Assembly (NCBI GenBank): GCA_016786615.1
Contig: JAEUVX010000015.1
Coordinates: 186,001 to 250,000, forward strand
Length of the DNA: 64,000 nt
Direction: 5' to 3'
Origin: Flavipsychrobacter sp.
Lineage (GTDB): Bacteria; Bacteroidota; Bacteroidia; Chitinophagales; Chitinophagaceae
Part shown: in pieces, positions 17,333-25,952 of the stretch
Layout: each line of letters starts with the position of its first letter
How positions within the stretch are numbered: the first letter of the stretch is position 1
Position numbers and translations under genes: made by a program
Notes under the pieces: generated by a model
Seen by the model: the letters and a program-made list of their open reading frames with translations, nothing else
The model's database searches: none
Told to the model about the DNA's origin: nothing

Positions 17333-18496
17333 TTATGCTTCCTCTGTAAGCCATGACTTATAGTAGTCTTTTACATCTATCTTCATTGCTTCTTCTGTTA
17401 TCATCATTGGTGCAAACGGATCAATCATCACTGCCAGCTCCTGTGTTTCTTTTTGCCCGATACTCCTTTCTATAGCCCCAGGATGTGGACCATGTGGGAT
17501 ACCGCCCGGGTGCAATGTCAATTGCCCTTTCTTAATATTATTACGGCTCATGAAATCACCATCTACATAGTACAGAATTTCATCAGAGTCTATATTGCTA
17601 TGATGATATGGCGCAGGAATCGCATCGGGATGATAATCATACAATCGAGGCACGAATGAACAAACTACGAAGCCTGCACTCTCGAATGATTGATGAATTG
17701 GCGGAGGCATGTGTATACGGCCTGTCAACGGCTCAAAATTGAAGATGGAGAATGTGTATGGATAATGATAGCCATCCCAGCCCACTACATCAAATGGGTG
17801 ATACAGATACACATACGGAAATATGGTTCCTTTCTTTTTAATCAGTATGTCAAACTCACCTTTTTCATCTATTGTCTGCAGGTTTTGCGGACGTTTTATG
17901 TCCCGTTCGCAAAACGGAGAATGCTCCTGTAATTGGCCAAATTCATTGCGGTATCTTTTAGGTGTAAATACAGGGCTGAAAGATTCTACAATCAACAAAC
18001 GGTTGTCCTCTGTATCAAAATTGATTTTATAAACCGTACCCCTTGGTATCAATATATAATCTCCGTATTTGAACGGCAATTGACCATACATGGTATGAAC
18101 TATGCCGCTACCTTTATGCACAAACAATAATTCATCAGCATCAGCATTTTTAAAGAAATACGGTGTGGAGGCTGTAGGTGCAGCAAGTGCTATGTGTAAT
18201 GAATTATTTACAAATAATACTTTACGGCTTTCCAGATAATCTTTATTCGGCTTGATGTCAAACCCGGAGAAGCTCATCGCATTCAAGCTATTTTCAACAG
18301 CAATTTCCGGTTTCACCGAATATGGCTTTCCTTTTTGCTTTACACACGTTGGCGGATGCAGGTGATATACTAAAGATGATAAACTACTAAACCCCTGTGT
18401 ACCGACTAACTCTTCCTGGTACAGTTTCCCTTGAGGGTTTTTGAATACTACGTGACGTTTATCGGGTATATGTCCTAAAGAATGATAAAATGGCAT
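17333..18496 (-). CDS. hmgA: Homogentisate 1,2-dioxygenase
   Basis: Cupin-fold dioxygenase of 387 residues. The active-site region includes MPPPIHQSFE, SDEILYYVDGDF and HPGGIPHGPHPGAIE, containing the His and Glu iron ligands. It opens the homogentisate ring to maleylacetoacetate. It is the first gene of the hmgA-hpd-paaABCD operon, downstream of a promoter-like sequence. The genes for maleylacetoacetate isomerase and fumarylacetoacetase are not in this window. Confidence 0.95.
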   Translation of the reverse strand: MPFYHSLGHIPDKRHVVFKNPQGKLYQEELVGTQGFSSLSSLVYHLHPPTCVKQKGKPYSVKPEIAVENSLNAMSFSGFDIKPNKDYLESRKVLFVNNSLHIALAAPTASTPYFFKNADADELLFVHKGSGIVHTMYGQLPFKYGDYILIPRGTVYKINFDTEDNRLLIVESFSPVFTPKRYRNEFGQLQEHSPFCERDIKRPQNLQTIDEKGEFDILIKKKGTIFPYVYLYHPFDVVGWDGYHYPYTFSIFNFEPLTGRIHMPPPIHQSFESAGFVVCSFVPRLYDYHPDAIPAPYHHSNIDSDEILYYVDGDFMSRNNIKKGQLTLHPGGIPHGPHPGAIERSIGQKETQELAVMIDPFAPMMITEEAMKIDVKDYYKSWLTEEA

Positions 18497-18512
18497 GCAC
18501 TATGTTTTTGAA

Positions 18513-18543
18513 AAACAATAGTACCAGCATTTCAAAATTCAAA
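18513..18543 (-). promoter_or_regulatory. Putative promoter of the hmgA operon
   Basis: On the minus strand, TTTG (18540-18543) is separated by 19 bases from TATTGTTT (18513-18520), close to the Bacteroidota consensus TTTG-N19-TAnnTTTG though the last element is shifted by one base. It lies 16 bases before the hmgA start. Confidence 0.5.
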
Positions 18544-18553
18544 ATATGATAGC

Positions 18554-18573
18554 TATCAGTATGAAAACTGATA
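18554..18573. promoter_or_regulatory. Dyad upstream of the hmgA promoter, possible operator
   Basis: TATCAGT (18554-18560) and ACTGATA (18567-18573) form a 7-base inverted repeat with a 6-base spacer, and a second palindrome TGATAGCTATCA (18547-18558) overlaps it. The position just upstream of the -33 element would suit a regulator of aromatic catabolism. No regulator gene is adjacent. Confidence 0.4.
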
Positions 18574-18590
18574 ATTGTCAGGTATAGAAC

Positions 18591-18614
18591 ATAAAAAAAG
18601 CCCGTAAGGGCTTT
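18591..18614 (-). terminator. Terminator of the acetyltransferase gene
   Basis: Stem AAAGCCC/GGGCTTT (18597-18603 with 18608-18614, loop GTAA) followed on the minus strand by a T-run. It isolates the acetyltransferase gene from the hmgA operon. Confidence 0.85.
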
Positions 18615-18623
18615 ATATGATGA

Positions 18624-19745
18624 TTAAAACATTTTCCGGAAACACCTTTTCCTTTTGTGTTGGATGTGGTCGTAATTCTTCCAGTGATTGATGGCTTTTT
18701 CGTTAGTTTCAATCATACCAGTCGTTTCTACATACTCTACTCCGTATTTCTGCATTACTTTTTGCAACTCAGTAATCAGAATAGCACTAACACCTTGTGC
18801 CTGCCAGTCCGGATGAATGCCTGTCAGCAACAAATCTACCACCTTAGGCTTTTTAAGTGCCTGAGAAATGTAGTACCAACCAAATGGCAATAATTTACCT
18901 TTAGCTTTCTGCATAGCCTCACTCAACGACGGCAAGCTGATTATAAAGCCAATTAGGTTTCCATCTTTGTCTTCAACCAGCTTTACAAACTCGGGATTCA
19001 ATATGTTGAAGTACTTATTTATATAAAAATGCTGGAGTTCTTCGCTCATACTTACAAAGCTGAACAAATCGCCAAATGCAGTATTCAGTAGTTTCAATAC
19101 TCTTGGTGCCTGAGCTTTCATTTCAGTCCGATTATTGAAATGCAATACATTCAGACTATAACGCTTCTGAATCATATCATTCAGTTTTAACGCTTTCTCC
19201 GGAATTTCTTTTTCCAACTTTAGCCTGAACTCTACCCAGTCCATTTCTTTGCCATAACCGGCGGCTTCAAAATGTTCCTTATAATATGGCAAATGGTATT
19301 CTGATGCAATTGACGGCAAATGGTCAAAACCTTCAATCAATACCGCTTGATGGTCTAGGTTCGTAAAGCCGAGAGGGCCATGAATGCCTATCATCCCTTT
19401 TTCTTTAGCCCAAGCCTCAGCAGTATTAAGCAAAGCCTTACTCACCTCTTTATCATCCGTAAATTCTATTCTGCTTACCCTGCAAAGCTTCTCTCCAACT
19501 TTTTCATTGTATGCATGATTAACTATAGCCCCCACTCTGCCTACAACTTTATCACCATTCAATGCAATCCAAAATTTCGCTTCGCATCCATTAAACGCCG
19601 GGTTTGTAGATGCCTGCACAGCTTTCAATTCGTCAGCTTTCATCGGTGGTACCCAATGTGGGTTACTACTATACAAATCATATGGAAACTGCACAAACCT
19701 TTTCAGGTCGGCAGGTGTTAAACATTCTCTTATTGTAACTGCCAT
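18624..19745 (-). CDS. GNAT-family N-acetyltransferase-like protein
   Basis: Protein of 373 residues with two GNAT-like halves: an N-terminal part (SSNPHWVPPMKADE, FWIALNGDKVVGRVGAIVN) and a C-terminal part with LIGFIISLPS and HPDWQAQGVSAILITELQ, the latter resembling the acetyl-CoA-binding Q/R-x-x-G segment. This long form is common in Bacteroidota but its acceptor is unknown. It is monocistronic, bounded by its own terminator. Confidence 0.75.
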   Translation of the reverse strand: MAVTIRECLTPADLKRFVQFPYDLYSSNPHWVPPMKADELKAVQASTNPAFNGCEAKFWIALNGDKVVGRVGAIVNHAYNEKVGEKLCRVSRIEFTDDKEVSKALLNTAEAWAKEKGMIGIHGPLGFTNLDHQAVLIEGFDHLPSIASEYHLPYYKEHFEAAGYGKEMDWVEFRLKLEKEIPEKALKLNDMIQKRYSLNVLHFNNRTEMKAQAPRVLKLLNTAFGDLFSFVSMSEELQHFYINKYFNILNPEFVKLVEDKDGNLIGFIISLPSLSEAMQKAKGKLLPFGWYYISQALKKPKVVDLLLTGIHPDWQAQGVSAILITELQKVMQKYGVEYVETTGMIETNEKAINHWKNYDHIQHKRKRCFRKMF

Positions 19746-19889
19746 CAGATAATCTAAGATTTTTCAGGATTCAATCAGCCTACAAAATATGGCTTTTAAA
19801 CTAAAAAATGTTATGAATACACTTGATGTAGTACCCATAACATTTATGATAATGCTCTTATGTAAGTATTGATTCTTAATACGGGCTTG

Positions 19890-20357
19890 CTATGGTGTAA
19901 TATATATTGGCTCTGTAGTAATTGTATTACTGTTATTCCCGGCTTTATCTTTCACATATATATCATATGAAAGCGTATCGCCTGTTGGGTGGTCGGGCCT
20001 CAGCACAAGGAAAAGACCTGCTTCAACTTTGATCGTCACATATATCTGGGCACCTTTTTCTGCTTTGATAGCATCTGATGGTATTGCAGGGAAAAAATAC
20101 TTGTTTGTCTCACCTGTGCGACTGTCTTTCAGATACACATCATGTATACCTGAATTAGGGTCATTCCCTAAATCGCCATCTCCATCGTTTAAAATTAGCT
20201 TTACAAATACAGTATCTTTGCCATTACCTGATTTTACCGTATTTGGTGATATCCCGCCATAGGTAATAGTAGGTATCACACTTTTATTATTTGCCTTCTT
20301 GCAAGATGTTGGTAACATTGCAGCAATCGCAAGTATTAAAATGCTATATAATCTCAT
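19890..20357 (-). CDS. Lipoprotein of unknown function
   Basis: Protein of 155 residues with a lipoprotein signal (hydrophobic stretch then LPTSC, Cys at about residue 19). The mature part is beta-rich, with LNDGDGDLGNDP, an acidic loop that could bind calcium, and DTLSYDIYVKDKAGN near the end. ATG 20357 is used; the TTG three codons upstream (20366) gives a poorer signal peptide. It is divergent from the LuxE-like gene with a gap of only 21 to 57 bases depending on that gene's start. Confidence 0.75.
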   Translation of the reverse strand: MRLYSILILAIAAMLPTSCKKANNKSVIPTITYGGISPNTVKSGNGKDTVFVKLILNDGDGDLGNDPNSGIHDVYLKDSRTGETNKYFFPAIPSDAIKAEKGAQIYVTIKVEAGLFLVLRPDHPTGDTLSYDIYVKDKAGNNSNTITTEPIYITP

Positions 20358-20378
20358 ACCTTTCAAAGTTAATTAAAA

Positions 20379-21374
20379 GTGTCGTACAATACTGGTAGTT
20401 ATAGCTCTGATTTTTTGAATATATCTTCCGAAGCAGCATTTCATCAAAAAACGCTCGAGATTTTCAACTATCAATATCACAATAATACTATTTACAGGCA
20501 ATTTTGCGATGCTTTGCATACAGATATTACATCTGTCAAGCAAATAACCGAAATACCATTCTTACCAATCTCCTTTTATAAACAACACAAAATAATAACC
20601 GGACACTTCGATACCGTTGAATTGATTTTTGAAAGCAGCGGTACAACATCTGAAAATACCAGCACCCATTATGTAGCAGATGAACAATTATATAAAACCT
20701 CACTGACCGCAGGTTTTAAACAGTTCTATGGCAATATTGAAGATTATACCATTATCGCATTATTACCATCATATATCGAACGTCCCAATGCTTCCCTGGT
20801 ATATATGGCGAAAGTATTGATGAGCATCAGTAATCAACCTGATAATGGTTTTTATTTGAATGAATGGGAACAATTAGCCAATACCTTGAATAAATTAGAA
20901 GCTTCGGGTAAGAAAACCCTCTTGTTAGGCGTAACATTTGCATTACTTGATTTTGCCGAACAGTACTCCCTTTCATTAAAGAATACCATCATTATGGAAA
21001 CGGGTGGAATGAAAGGCAGGCGGGAGGAATTAACAAGGAAGCAGGTACATGCAATACTCAACCACAAATTCGGCACATCTCAAATACACTCAGAGTACGG
21101 AATGACGGAACTCCTTTCTCAGGCGTACTCAACAGCTAATGGCATTTTCCTGCCGACACATACAATGAAGGTATTAATCAGAGATATTAACGACCCGCTT
21201 GATGTAAGGACAATCGGCAATGGTTGCCTGAATATTATTGACCTATCCAATATATACTCGTGCTCTTTTATCGCAACTGACGATATTGGAATTGTCCACG
21301 AAAACGGAAGTTTTGAAGTACTTGGAAGATCCGACCATTCAATACTACGTGGCTGCAATCTCATGATAGTATAA
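20379..21374 (+). CDS. LuxE/acyl-protein-synthetase-like protein
   Basis: Protein of 331 residues from GTG 20379; TTG 20415 (12 codons further in) may be the true start, as family members begin near the FNIxxxxxF segment. It has LuxE-type features: IPFLPISFYKQH, the Ser/Thr-rich loop FESSGTTSENTSTH and the later IHSEYGMTELLSQAYS, as in adenylating acyl-protein synthetases. LuxE activates fatty acids and holds them as thioester, but no luxCDAB genes are nearby; solitary homologs in Bacteroidota have no established role, possibly in lipid or polysaccharide decoration. Confidence 0.8.
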   Translation: MSYNTGSYSSDFLNISSEAAFHQKTLEIFNYQYHNNTIYRQFCDALHTDITSVKQITEIPFLPISFYKQHKIITGHFDTVELIFESSGTTSENTSTHYVADEQLYKTSLTAGFKQFYGNIEDYTIIALLPSYIERPNASLVYMAKVLMSISNQPDNGFYLNEWEQLANTLNKLEASGKKTLLLGVTFALLDFAEQYSLSLKNTIIMETGGMKGRREELTRKQVHAILNHKFGTSQIHSEYGMTELLSQAYSTANGIFLPTHTMKVLIRDINDPLDVRTIGNGCLNIIDLSNIYSCSFIATDDIGIVHENGSFEVLGRSDHSILRGCNLMIV

Positions 21375-21380
21375 ATCAGA

Positions 21381-21411
21381 TTTGTTTGTTTTAAAAACTG
21401 CCTTATCTTTG
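21381..21411 (+). promoter_or_regulatory. Promoter of tRNA-Leu(CAG)
   Basis: TTTG (21381-21384), 19 bases, then TATCTTTG (21404-21411), an exact match to the Bacteroidota primary sigma consensus. Transcription would start about 20 bases before the mature tRNA end. Confidence 0.8.
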
Positions 21412-21438
21412 CAGCCCTAAGTTCTTAAAACAAGGAAT

Positions 21439-21522
21439 GCCCAGGTGGCGAAATTGGTAGACGCACTGTGTTCAGGTCGCAGCGCTCGCAAGGGTGTGAT
21501 GGTTCGAATCCATTCCTGGGCA
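21439..21522 (+). tRNA. tRNA-Leu (anticodon CAG)
   Basis: An 84-base cloverleaf: acceptor stem GCCCAGG (21439-21445) with CCTGGGC (21515-21521), discriminator A 21522, D-arm GCG...CGC with TGGTAGA, anticodon stem CTGTG/CGCAG with loop TTCAGGT (anticodon CAG), a long class II variable arm and T-loop TTCGAAT. CCA is not encoded. Confidence 0.97.
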
Positions 21523-21524
21523 CT

Positions 21525-21557
21525 AAAGGAGTTATCTCATGAGATAACTCCTTTTTT
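21525..21557 (+). terminator. Terminator of the tRNA-Leu(CAG) transcript
   Basis: A perfect 30-base palindrome (21525-21554, arms AAAGGAGTTATCTCA and its complement) running into seven Ts, two bases after the tRNA. Confidence 0.9.
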
Positions 21558-21651
21558 TATTTATACCCATCCTTACCTTTTTTATTTAAAAACATCTCAT
21601 TTTTATAATTACCTTTATTTATATATATCGTTCAAGGTTAAAATTATACAC

Positions 21652-24600
21652 ATGAGATTTACCCCAAAATTACTGCTATATTTTTCCACGTTATTATTTA
21701 CCGTCGAATCAAAAGGCCAGGTTATAATGGAAACTTCTTTTAGCGGAACATTTCCACCGGTCATGCCTGGAAATTACTCAATAAACAGGTCTTGGATCGT
21801 ACAAGCAAGCAATGGCTCAAATTGGGTACAATCGAATGGTTCAGAAAATTATTTAAACCTCAACATCAGAGCCCACGATGCCGTATTTAACCCCCAAACG
21901 AAGACCTATAGTGGAATGATGGCACGCTACACTTCCAATAGTGCTAATTCATCCGCGGCATTGATAACAAACCTTTTTTCATTAACGGACTCAGCTATTT
22001 GCGCGAAAGCTGTTTCCATTTGGATTTACAGAGATTCGGCATTCAATACAGAAAGGTTAGATATCAGAATAACTTCTAACAACATGGTAAACGGCTCGGT
22101 TTTATTAGGCCATGTATATCCCAAAAGCACTATGACACCCGTAGTCTCGACGGGGGGATGGTATAAATATACCTTTGCCATACCGGATACTTTTAAGTCG
22201 GCTACCAGCCAGGTAATTTTTAACGGCATCAGTAGTTCCACCGGCCTTAGCAGGATATATATAGACGATGTATCGATTGAGGTTAATACTTCACCACCGG
22301 TGGTTACCTTGCTCAACCCCTACCGGGCAATTTGCCCAGGGGGAAGCACTAGCTTCAGCGTATCGGCTACTGGCTTGATGACTAACTATCAATGGCAGGT
22401 ATATAACGGCAGCAACTGGGCAAACATAACAAATACAGGAATTTACAGCGGAGCGCAAACAGCAACATTGACACTTACATCTGCCACAACAGCTGTAAAT
22501 AATTATAGGTACAGATGCGTTGTGAGTAACACATGTACCCCGCCAACTGTTAGTTATGCTGCCATATTATCTGTAGCTACGCGCCCATGGTACAAGGATA
22601 ACGATGGTGATGGCTGGGGCAGCCCCTATACCAGTCTGATGGATTGTGTGCAACCGGCAGGGTATGTACAGAACAACATGGATTGTAATGATTCAAACTA
22701 TAATAAAAGCAAGTGGAATACCGTAGGTGTCGCCGGATTTTCGGCAGGGATTGTTACATACAAAGACCTGGCAATTGATGGCTCAGGCACTCCGTACCTG
22801 GTGTACACAGATAAGACAAACAGCAATAAAGCTACTGTAAAAAAATACAATGGCAGTGCGTGGGTGACGGTAGGCAGTGCAGGGGTTTCTGCAGGAGCAG
22901 CTAAATACAACCAAATAGCTATAGACGCTACCGGTACTGTCTATGTGGTATATGCCGATAGTGCAAATAATAATAAGGCCACTGTAAAGAAATATAATGG
23001 TACTGCATGGGTAACTGTAGGTGTTGCTGGTTTATCGGCTGCCGGTGCCGAATATACAGCACTGGCTATTGATGCAAACGGCACACCATATGTTGCGTAC
23101 AGGGATGCGAGCCACAATTATAAAGCTACTGTTATGAAATATAATGGCACTGTATGGGTGGCAGTAGGCACGCCAGGGTTTTCAACAGGGTCATTGCCAT
23201 CCCAACAAACTTATATGGGTATAGCAATCAATAAAGCAGGCCAGCCCTATGTAGTATATTCAGAAGGACAACTTAGTCAAAACACCAAAGTAGTTGTGGG
23301 GAACCAGCTTGTAGTAAAGAGATATAACGGCAGCAGTTGGGAAACTGTTGGCGGTAGCTCCTTGCAAAATACACCCACAAATTTTGCCAGCCTGGCAATT
23401 GACGGCTCCGGTGCGCCCTACATAGCCTATCTTGCCCAAGGCGGCATTGGCTATGGACCAAACCCGTTTGCTATTGTGAAGAAATTTGATAACACATCAT
23501 GGAAACATGTAGGCAGTTCACATATTGATTCATTGCCAGCGTACAATGTGGCCTTTGCGGATATTACAATAAGAGAACCGGGCACCCCCTACCTGTACTA
23601 CGGTTCTGGAGTAAAAAAACATGATGGGACCAATTGGGTAAAGATTGCTGATAAACCTGATTTTTACGGAATCGATGACGACAAGACAGCTTCTATAGTT
23701 ATTGATGGTACGGGTATTCCTTATATAACAGGTTGTACAGTTAATGATCAGGCGATGGTTCAGAAGTTGGACGTTGAAGACCGTAAACCGGTAATAACCG
23801 TACAACCCATACCTGATACTGTTTGTGCGGGGGGCAATGCTACCTATAATGTAGTTGCAAATAACACATACCGTTACCAATGGCAGGTAAGTACTAATGG
23901 CGGCAGCACGTTTACAAATATCAGCAACAACAGTGTTTATTCAGGCGTCACTAAAGATTCATTAAAACTTACAGCCCCGCCAACAAGTTATCACAACTAT
24001 AAATACAGGTGCGTACTCACAGGCACCTGCGTATTAAAAGACACTACTGCTGCAGTGGCTTTGGTTATTAACGCCTTACCTGCCGTAACAAGCCAGCCTG
24101 CAAACAAAAACATCTGTTCAGGAACTAATACATCGTTTAATATAGCAGCAAAAGGTACAAATGTCAAATACAGGTGGAAAGTAAACAGCGGCAGCGGATG
24201 GGGTAATGTACCTAATTCGGGTATTTATAGCGGCGTCACTTCCAACACCTTAAAATTAACCGGCGCAACTGTCGCATATAACGGCTACAAGTATCGTTGC
24301 CAGGTTAGCGGCACATGCACCCCGGCAGTAAACTCGAACGTAGCCACACTTACAGTCAACCCGGCGGTTGTGCTAACTACCCCAGTAATGAGCCCTAATC
24401 CTGCAGTTGCGGGACAGGCGTTAAATACGCTGTTCCTCGGATATGGCCCTTCATCTGTAACGCTCAGCAGTTCTGCTTCAGGGGGTACACCAGGTTATGC
24501 TTATAGCTGGACACCAACATCAGGTTTGCTTAGTACAACATCCGCATCTACACCGGCATTACCGACTGTTACTACAGCCTACACTCTGATCGTTACTGAC

Positions 24601-25077
24601 ACAAAAGGCTGTACTGACTCTGCTTCGTTCCTCCTAAAGGTTGTCGATGCAAGGGGGGCCAACGGCAAAGTTATTGTGTGTCATAATAACATTTCTACAT
24701 CAGTAAATACAAATATGGTACCTACCCACCTAGGACATGGAGACAATCTCGGGCCTTGCGGCGCCCAAAACAAAGGAGAAACTTCCAATGGAGGTTCTGC
24801 TGTAGATGAAGAGGACAATATTTCCCTCGGCAAGTTTACCAAACTGAAAGTATATCCGAATCCTAACAACGGTAAGTTCGTAGTTGAACTTCCGGAAGAT
24901 GTAGGAGGTGGAATGATTTCTGTTACTGATATGTCGGGCAGGCTGATTCAAAAAGCGGACTTGAACCGCAATGTAAAACTTGAAATTGATCTGGGTGGCG
25001 TTGCAAATGGCGTTTATATGGTACAAATGCTTAACAATAACATCATTTACAGGGCTATGGTAACTGTAAAGAATTAA
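21652..25077 (+). CDS. Secreted multidomain Ig/propeller protein with T9SS sorting domain
   Basis: Protein of 1141 residues. ATG 21652 begins a signal peptide (MRFTPKLLLYFSTLLF, cut near SKGQ); the frame is open further upstream but runs through the tRNA. In order: an N-terminal jelly-roll-like domain (about 25-215), an Ig-like domain, a MopE-like metal-binding motif (KDNDGDGWGSPY ... NMDCNDSN), seven WxxVG...YKATVKKYNG units of a predicted seven-bladed beta-propeller (bases about 22713-23775), two more Ig-like domains with the paired-Cys pattern (CAGGN, CSGTN), and a C-terminal T9SS sorting domain (VYPNPNNGKFVVEL ... YMVQML). Predicted surface-exposed or released; ligand unknown. Confidence 0.88.
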   Translation: MRFTPKLLLYFSTLLFTVESKGQVIMETSFSGTFPPVMPGNYSINRSWIVQASNGSNWVQSNGSENYLNLNIRAHDAVFNPQTKTYSGMMARYTSNSANSSAALITNLFSLTDSAICAKAVSIWIYRDSAFNTERLDIRITSNNMVNGSVLLGHVYPKSTMTPVVSTGGWYKYTFAIPDTFKSATSQVIFNGISSSTGLSRIYIDDVSIEVNTSPPVVTLLNPYRAICPGGSTSFSVSATGLMTNYQWQVYNGSNWANITNTGIYSGAQTATLTLTSATTAVNNYRYRCVVSNTCTPPTVSYAAILSVATRPWYKDNDGDGWGSPYTSLMDCVQPAGYVQNNMDCNDSNYNKSKWNTVGVAGFSAGIVTYKDLAIDGSGTPYLVYTDKTNSNKATVKKYNGSAWVTVGSAGVSAGAAKYNQIAIDATGTVYVVYADSANNNKATVKKYNGTAWVTVGVAGLSAAGAEYTALAIDANGTPYVAYRDASHNYKATVMKYNGTVWVAVGTPGFSTGSLPSQQTYMGIAINKAGQPYVVYSEGQLSQNTKVVVGNQLVVKRYNGSSWETVGGSSLQNTPTNFASLAIDGSGAPYIAYLAQGGIGYGPNPFAIVKKFDNTSWKHVGSSHIDSLPAYNVAFADITIREPGTPYLYYGSGVKKHDGTNWVKIADKPDFYGIDDDKTASIVIDGTGIPYITGCTVNDQAMVQKLDVEDRKPVITVQPIPDTVCAGGNATYNVVANNTYRYQWQVSTNGGSTFTNISNNSVYSGVTKDSLKLTAPPTSYHNYKYRCVLTGTCVLKDTTAAVALVINALPAVTSQPANKNICSGTNTSFNIAAKGTNVKYRWKVNSGSGWGNVPNSGIYSGVTSNTLKLTGATVAYNGYKYRCQVSGTCTPAVNSNVATLTVNPAVVLTTPVMSPNPAVAGQALNTLFLGYGPSSVTLSSSASGGTPGYAYSWTPTSGLLSTTSASTPALPTVTTAYTLIVTDTKGCTDSASFLLKVVDARGANGKVIVCHNNISTSVNTNMVPTHLGHGDNLGPCGAQNKGETSNGGSAVDEEDNISLGKFTKLKVYPNPNNGKFVVELPEDVGGGMISVTDMSGRLIQKADLNRNVKLEIDLGGVANGVYMVQMLNNNIIYRAMVTVKN

Positions 25078-25143
25078 TCACTTAATTACTCAAAACAGAA
25101 ACAAGTATAGGTTCGATGCCTTTTCTGGACACCAAGGATTTAG

Positions 25144-25182
25144 AAAGCCTCTTAGTTATTAGCTAAGAGGCTTTATTTTTTT
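25144..25182. terminator. Terminator between convergent genes
   Basis: A 12-bp stem (25144-25155 with 25163-25174) and a run of seven Ts on the plus strand. It overlaps the last codons of the minus-strand deacetylase gene, so it mainly serves the large plus-strand gene. Confidence 0.8.
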
Positions 25183-25952
25183 AGTACATCTATCAATGCC
25201 CTGTGCTGGATAAAATCTCCAAGATTTCCCAGATACAATAATAAGCGCTCCAATCGCTTCAGTAAATGCTCGCCATCTATACGCTTTACAATACCGGGTA
25301 GCTGATACGCACTTAAGTCGGTGAATTCCCATGGGTGTACATAGAACACTATATAACCATCATGATTTAATATCCTGCGGCATAATGCCCTGTACATCCA
25401 TTCCGGGAAATTCTTTAAAGCCAGCCAAAAAATCGGAATTCTTAAAACAGGAGTAACGCTTGCCGGCAATTGCAATAACCCACCTGTATTATGCAGTAGT
25501 CTCGGCCTGTCAAAATGATTATACCTGCCTGGCAGCCATGTCGGATGCAAAGAGGAATCATAAACATAACCTGCATCCAATATCTCATCAGGATATATAT
25601 ACTGCATTCGCGGCATACGCAGCCCTATTACATCCTGACCTGAAATCTCAGATAGCACCTGTCTTGAACTTTTTAAATCTTCAGTTTTAAAACTATTGTG
25701 GTAGAATGTATGTGAAGCAATCTCATGTTGCATGGCTAATTCCCTGATGTATGCAGGATAATGTTGTGCCCAAAAAGCTGTTGTAAATATGGTAGCTTTT
25801 ACCTTGTGAGATGCCATTAGTTGTTGCAGGCTTTTCATACCCGGGTAACTAACCCGCAGTTTTTCCTCCAATGGCAATTGTTGGCCATATTCTTCAGGAA
25901 TATCGAATTCCTCAAGGTCTATACTAAATAATATCTTCTTTCCGTTGTCCAA
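25173..25952 (-). CDS. Polysaccharide deacetylase (NodB-like)
   Basis: Protein of 259 residues, carbohydrate esterase family 4 type. The catalytic pattern is SIDLEEFD near the N terminus, the metal-binding HEIASHTFYH segment, and RMPRM plus YVHPWEF near the C terminus. It probably removes acetyl groups from a cell-surface glycan. The only usable start is TTG 25952, because the catalytic strand begins at residue 8 and a stop lies immediately upstream; this overlaps the glycosyltransferase end by 29 bases, pointing to translational coupling. Confidence 0.85.
   Translation of the reverse strand: MDNGKKILFSIDLEEFDIPEEYGQQLPLEEKLRVSYPGMKSLQQLMASHKVKATIFTTAFWAQHYPAYIRELAMQHEIASHTFYHNSFKTEDLKSSRQVLSEISGQDVIGLRMPRMQYIYPDEILDAGYVYDSSLHPTWLPGRYNHFDRPRLLHNTGGLLQLPASVTPVLRIPIFWLALKNFPEWMYRALCRRILNHDGYIVFYVHPWEFTDLSAYQLPGIVKRIDGEHLLKRLERLLLYLGNLGDFIQHRALIDVLKK

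Noticed and set aside
17333-18496. hmgA as a cupin of unrelated function
   Set aside because: The full-length HGD ligand segments and the adjacent hpd make homogentisate dioxygenase far more likely.
21445-21651. N-terminal extension of the large plus-strand ORF through the tRNA
   Set aside because: The frame from 21445 begins by translating tRNA-Leu(CAG) and its terminator. The real start is ATG 21652 with a signal peptide.
23530-23880. 116-codon minus-strand ORF inside the Ig/propeller gene
   Set aside because: Antisense shadow of the propeller repeats with no start context.
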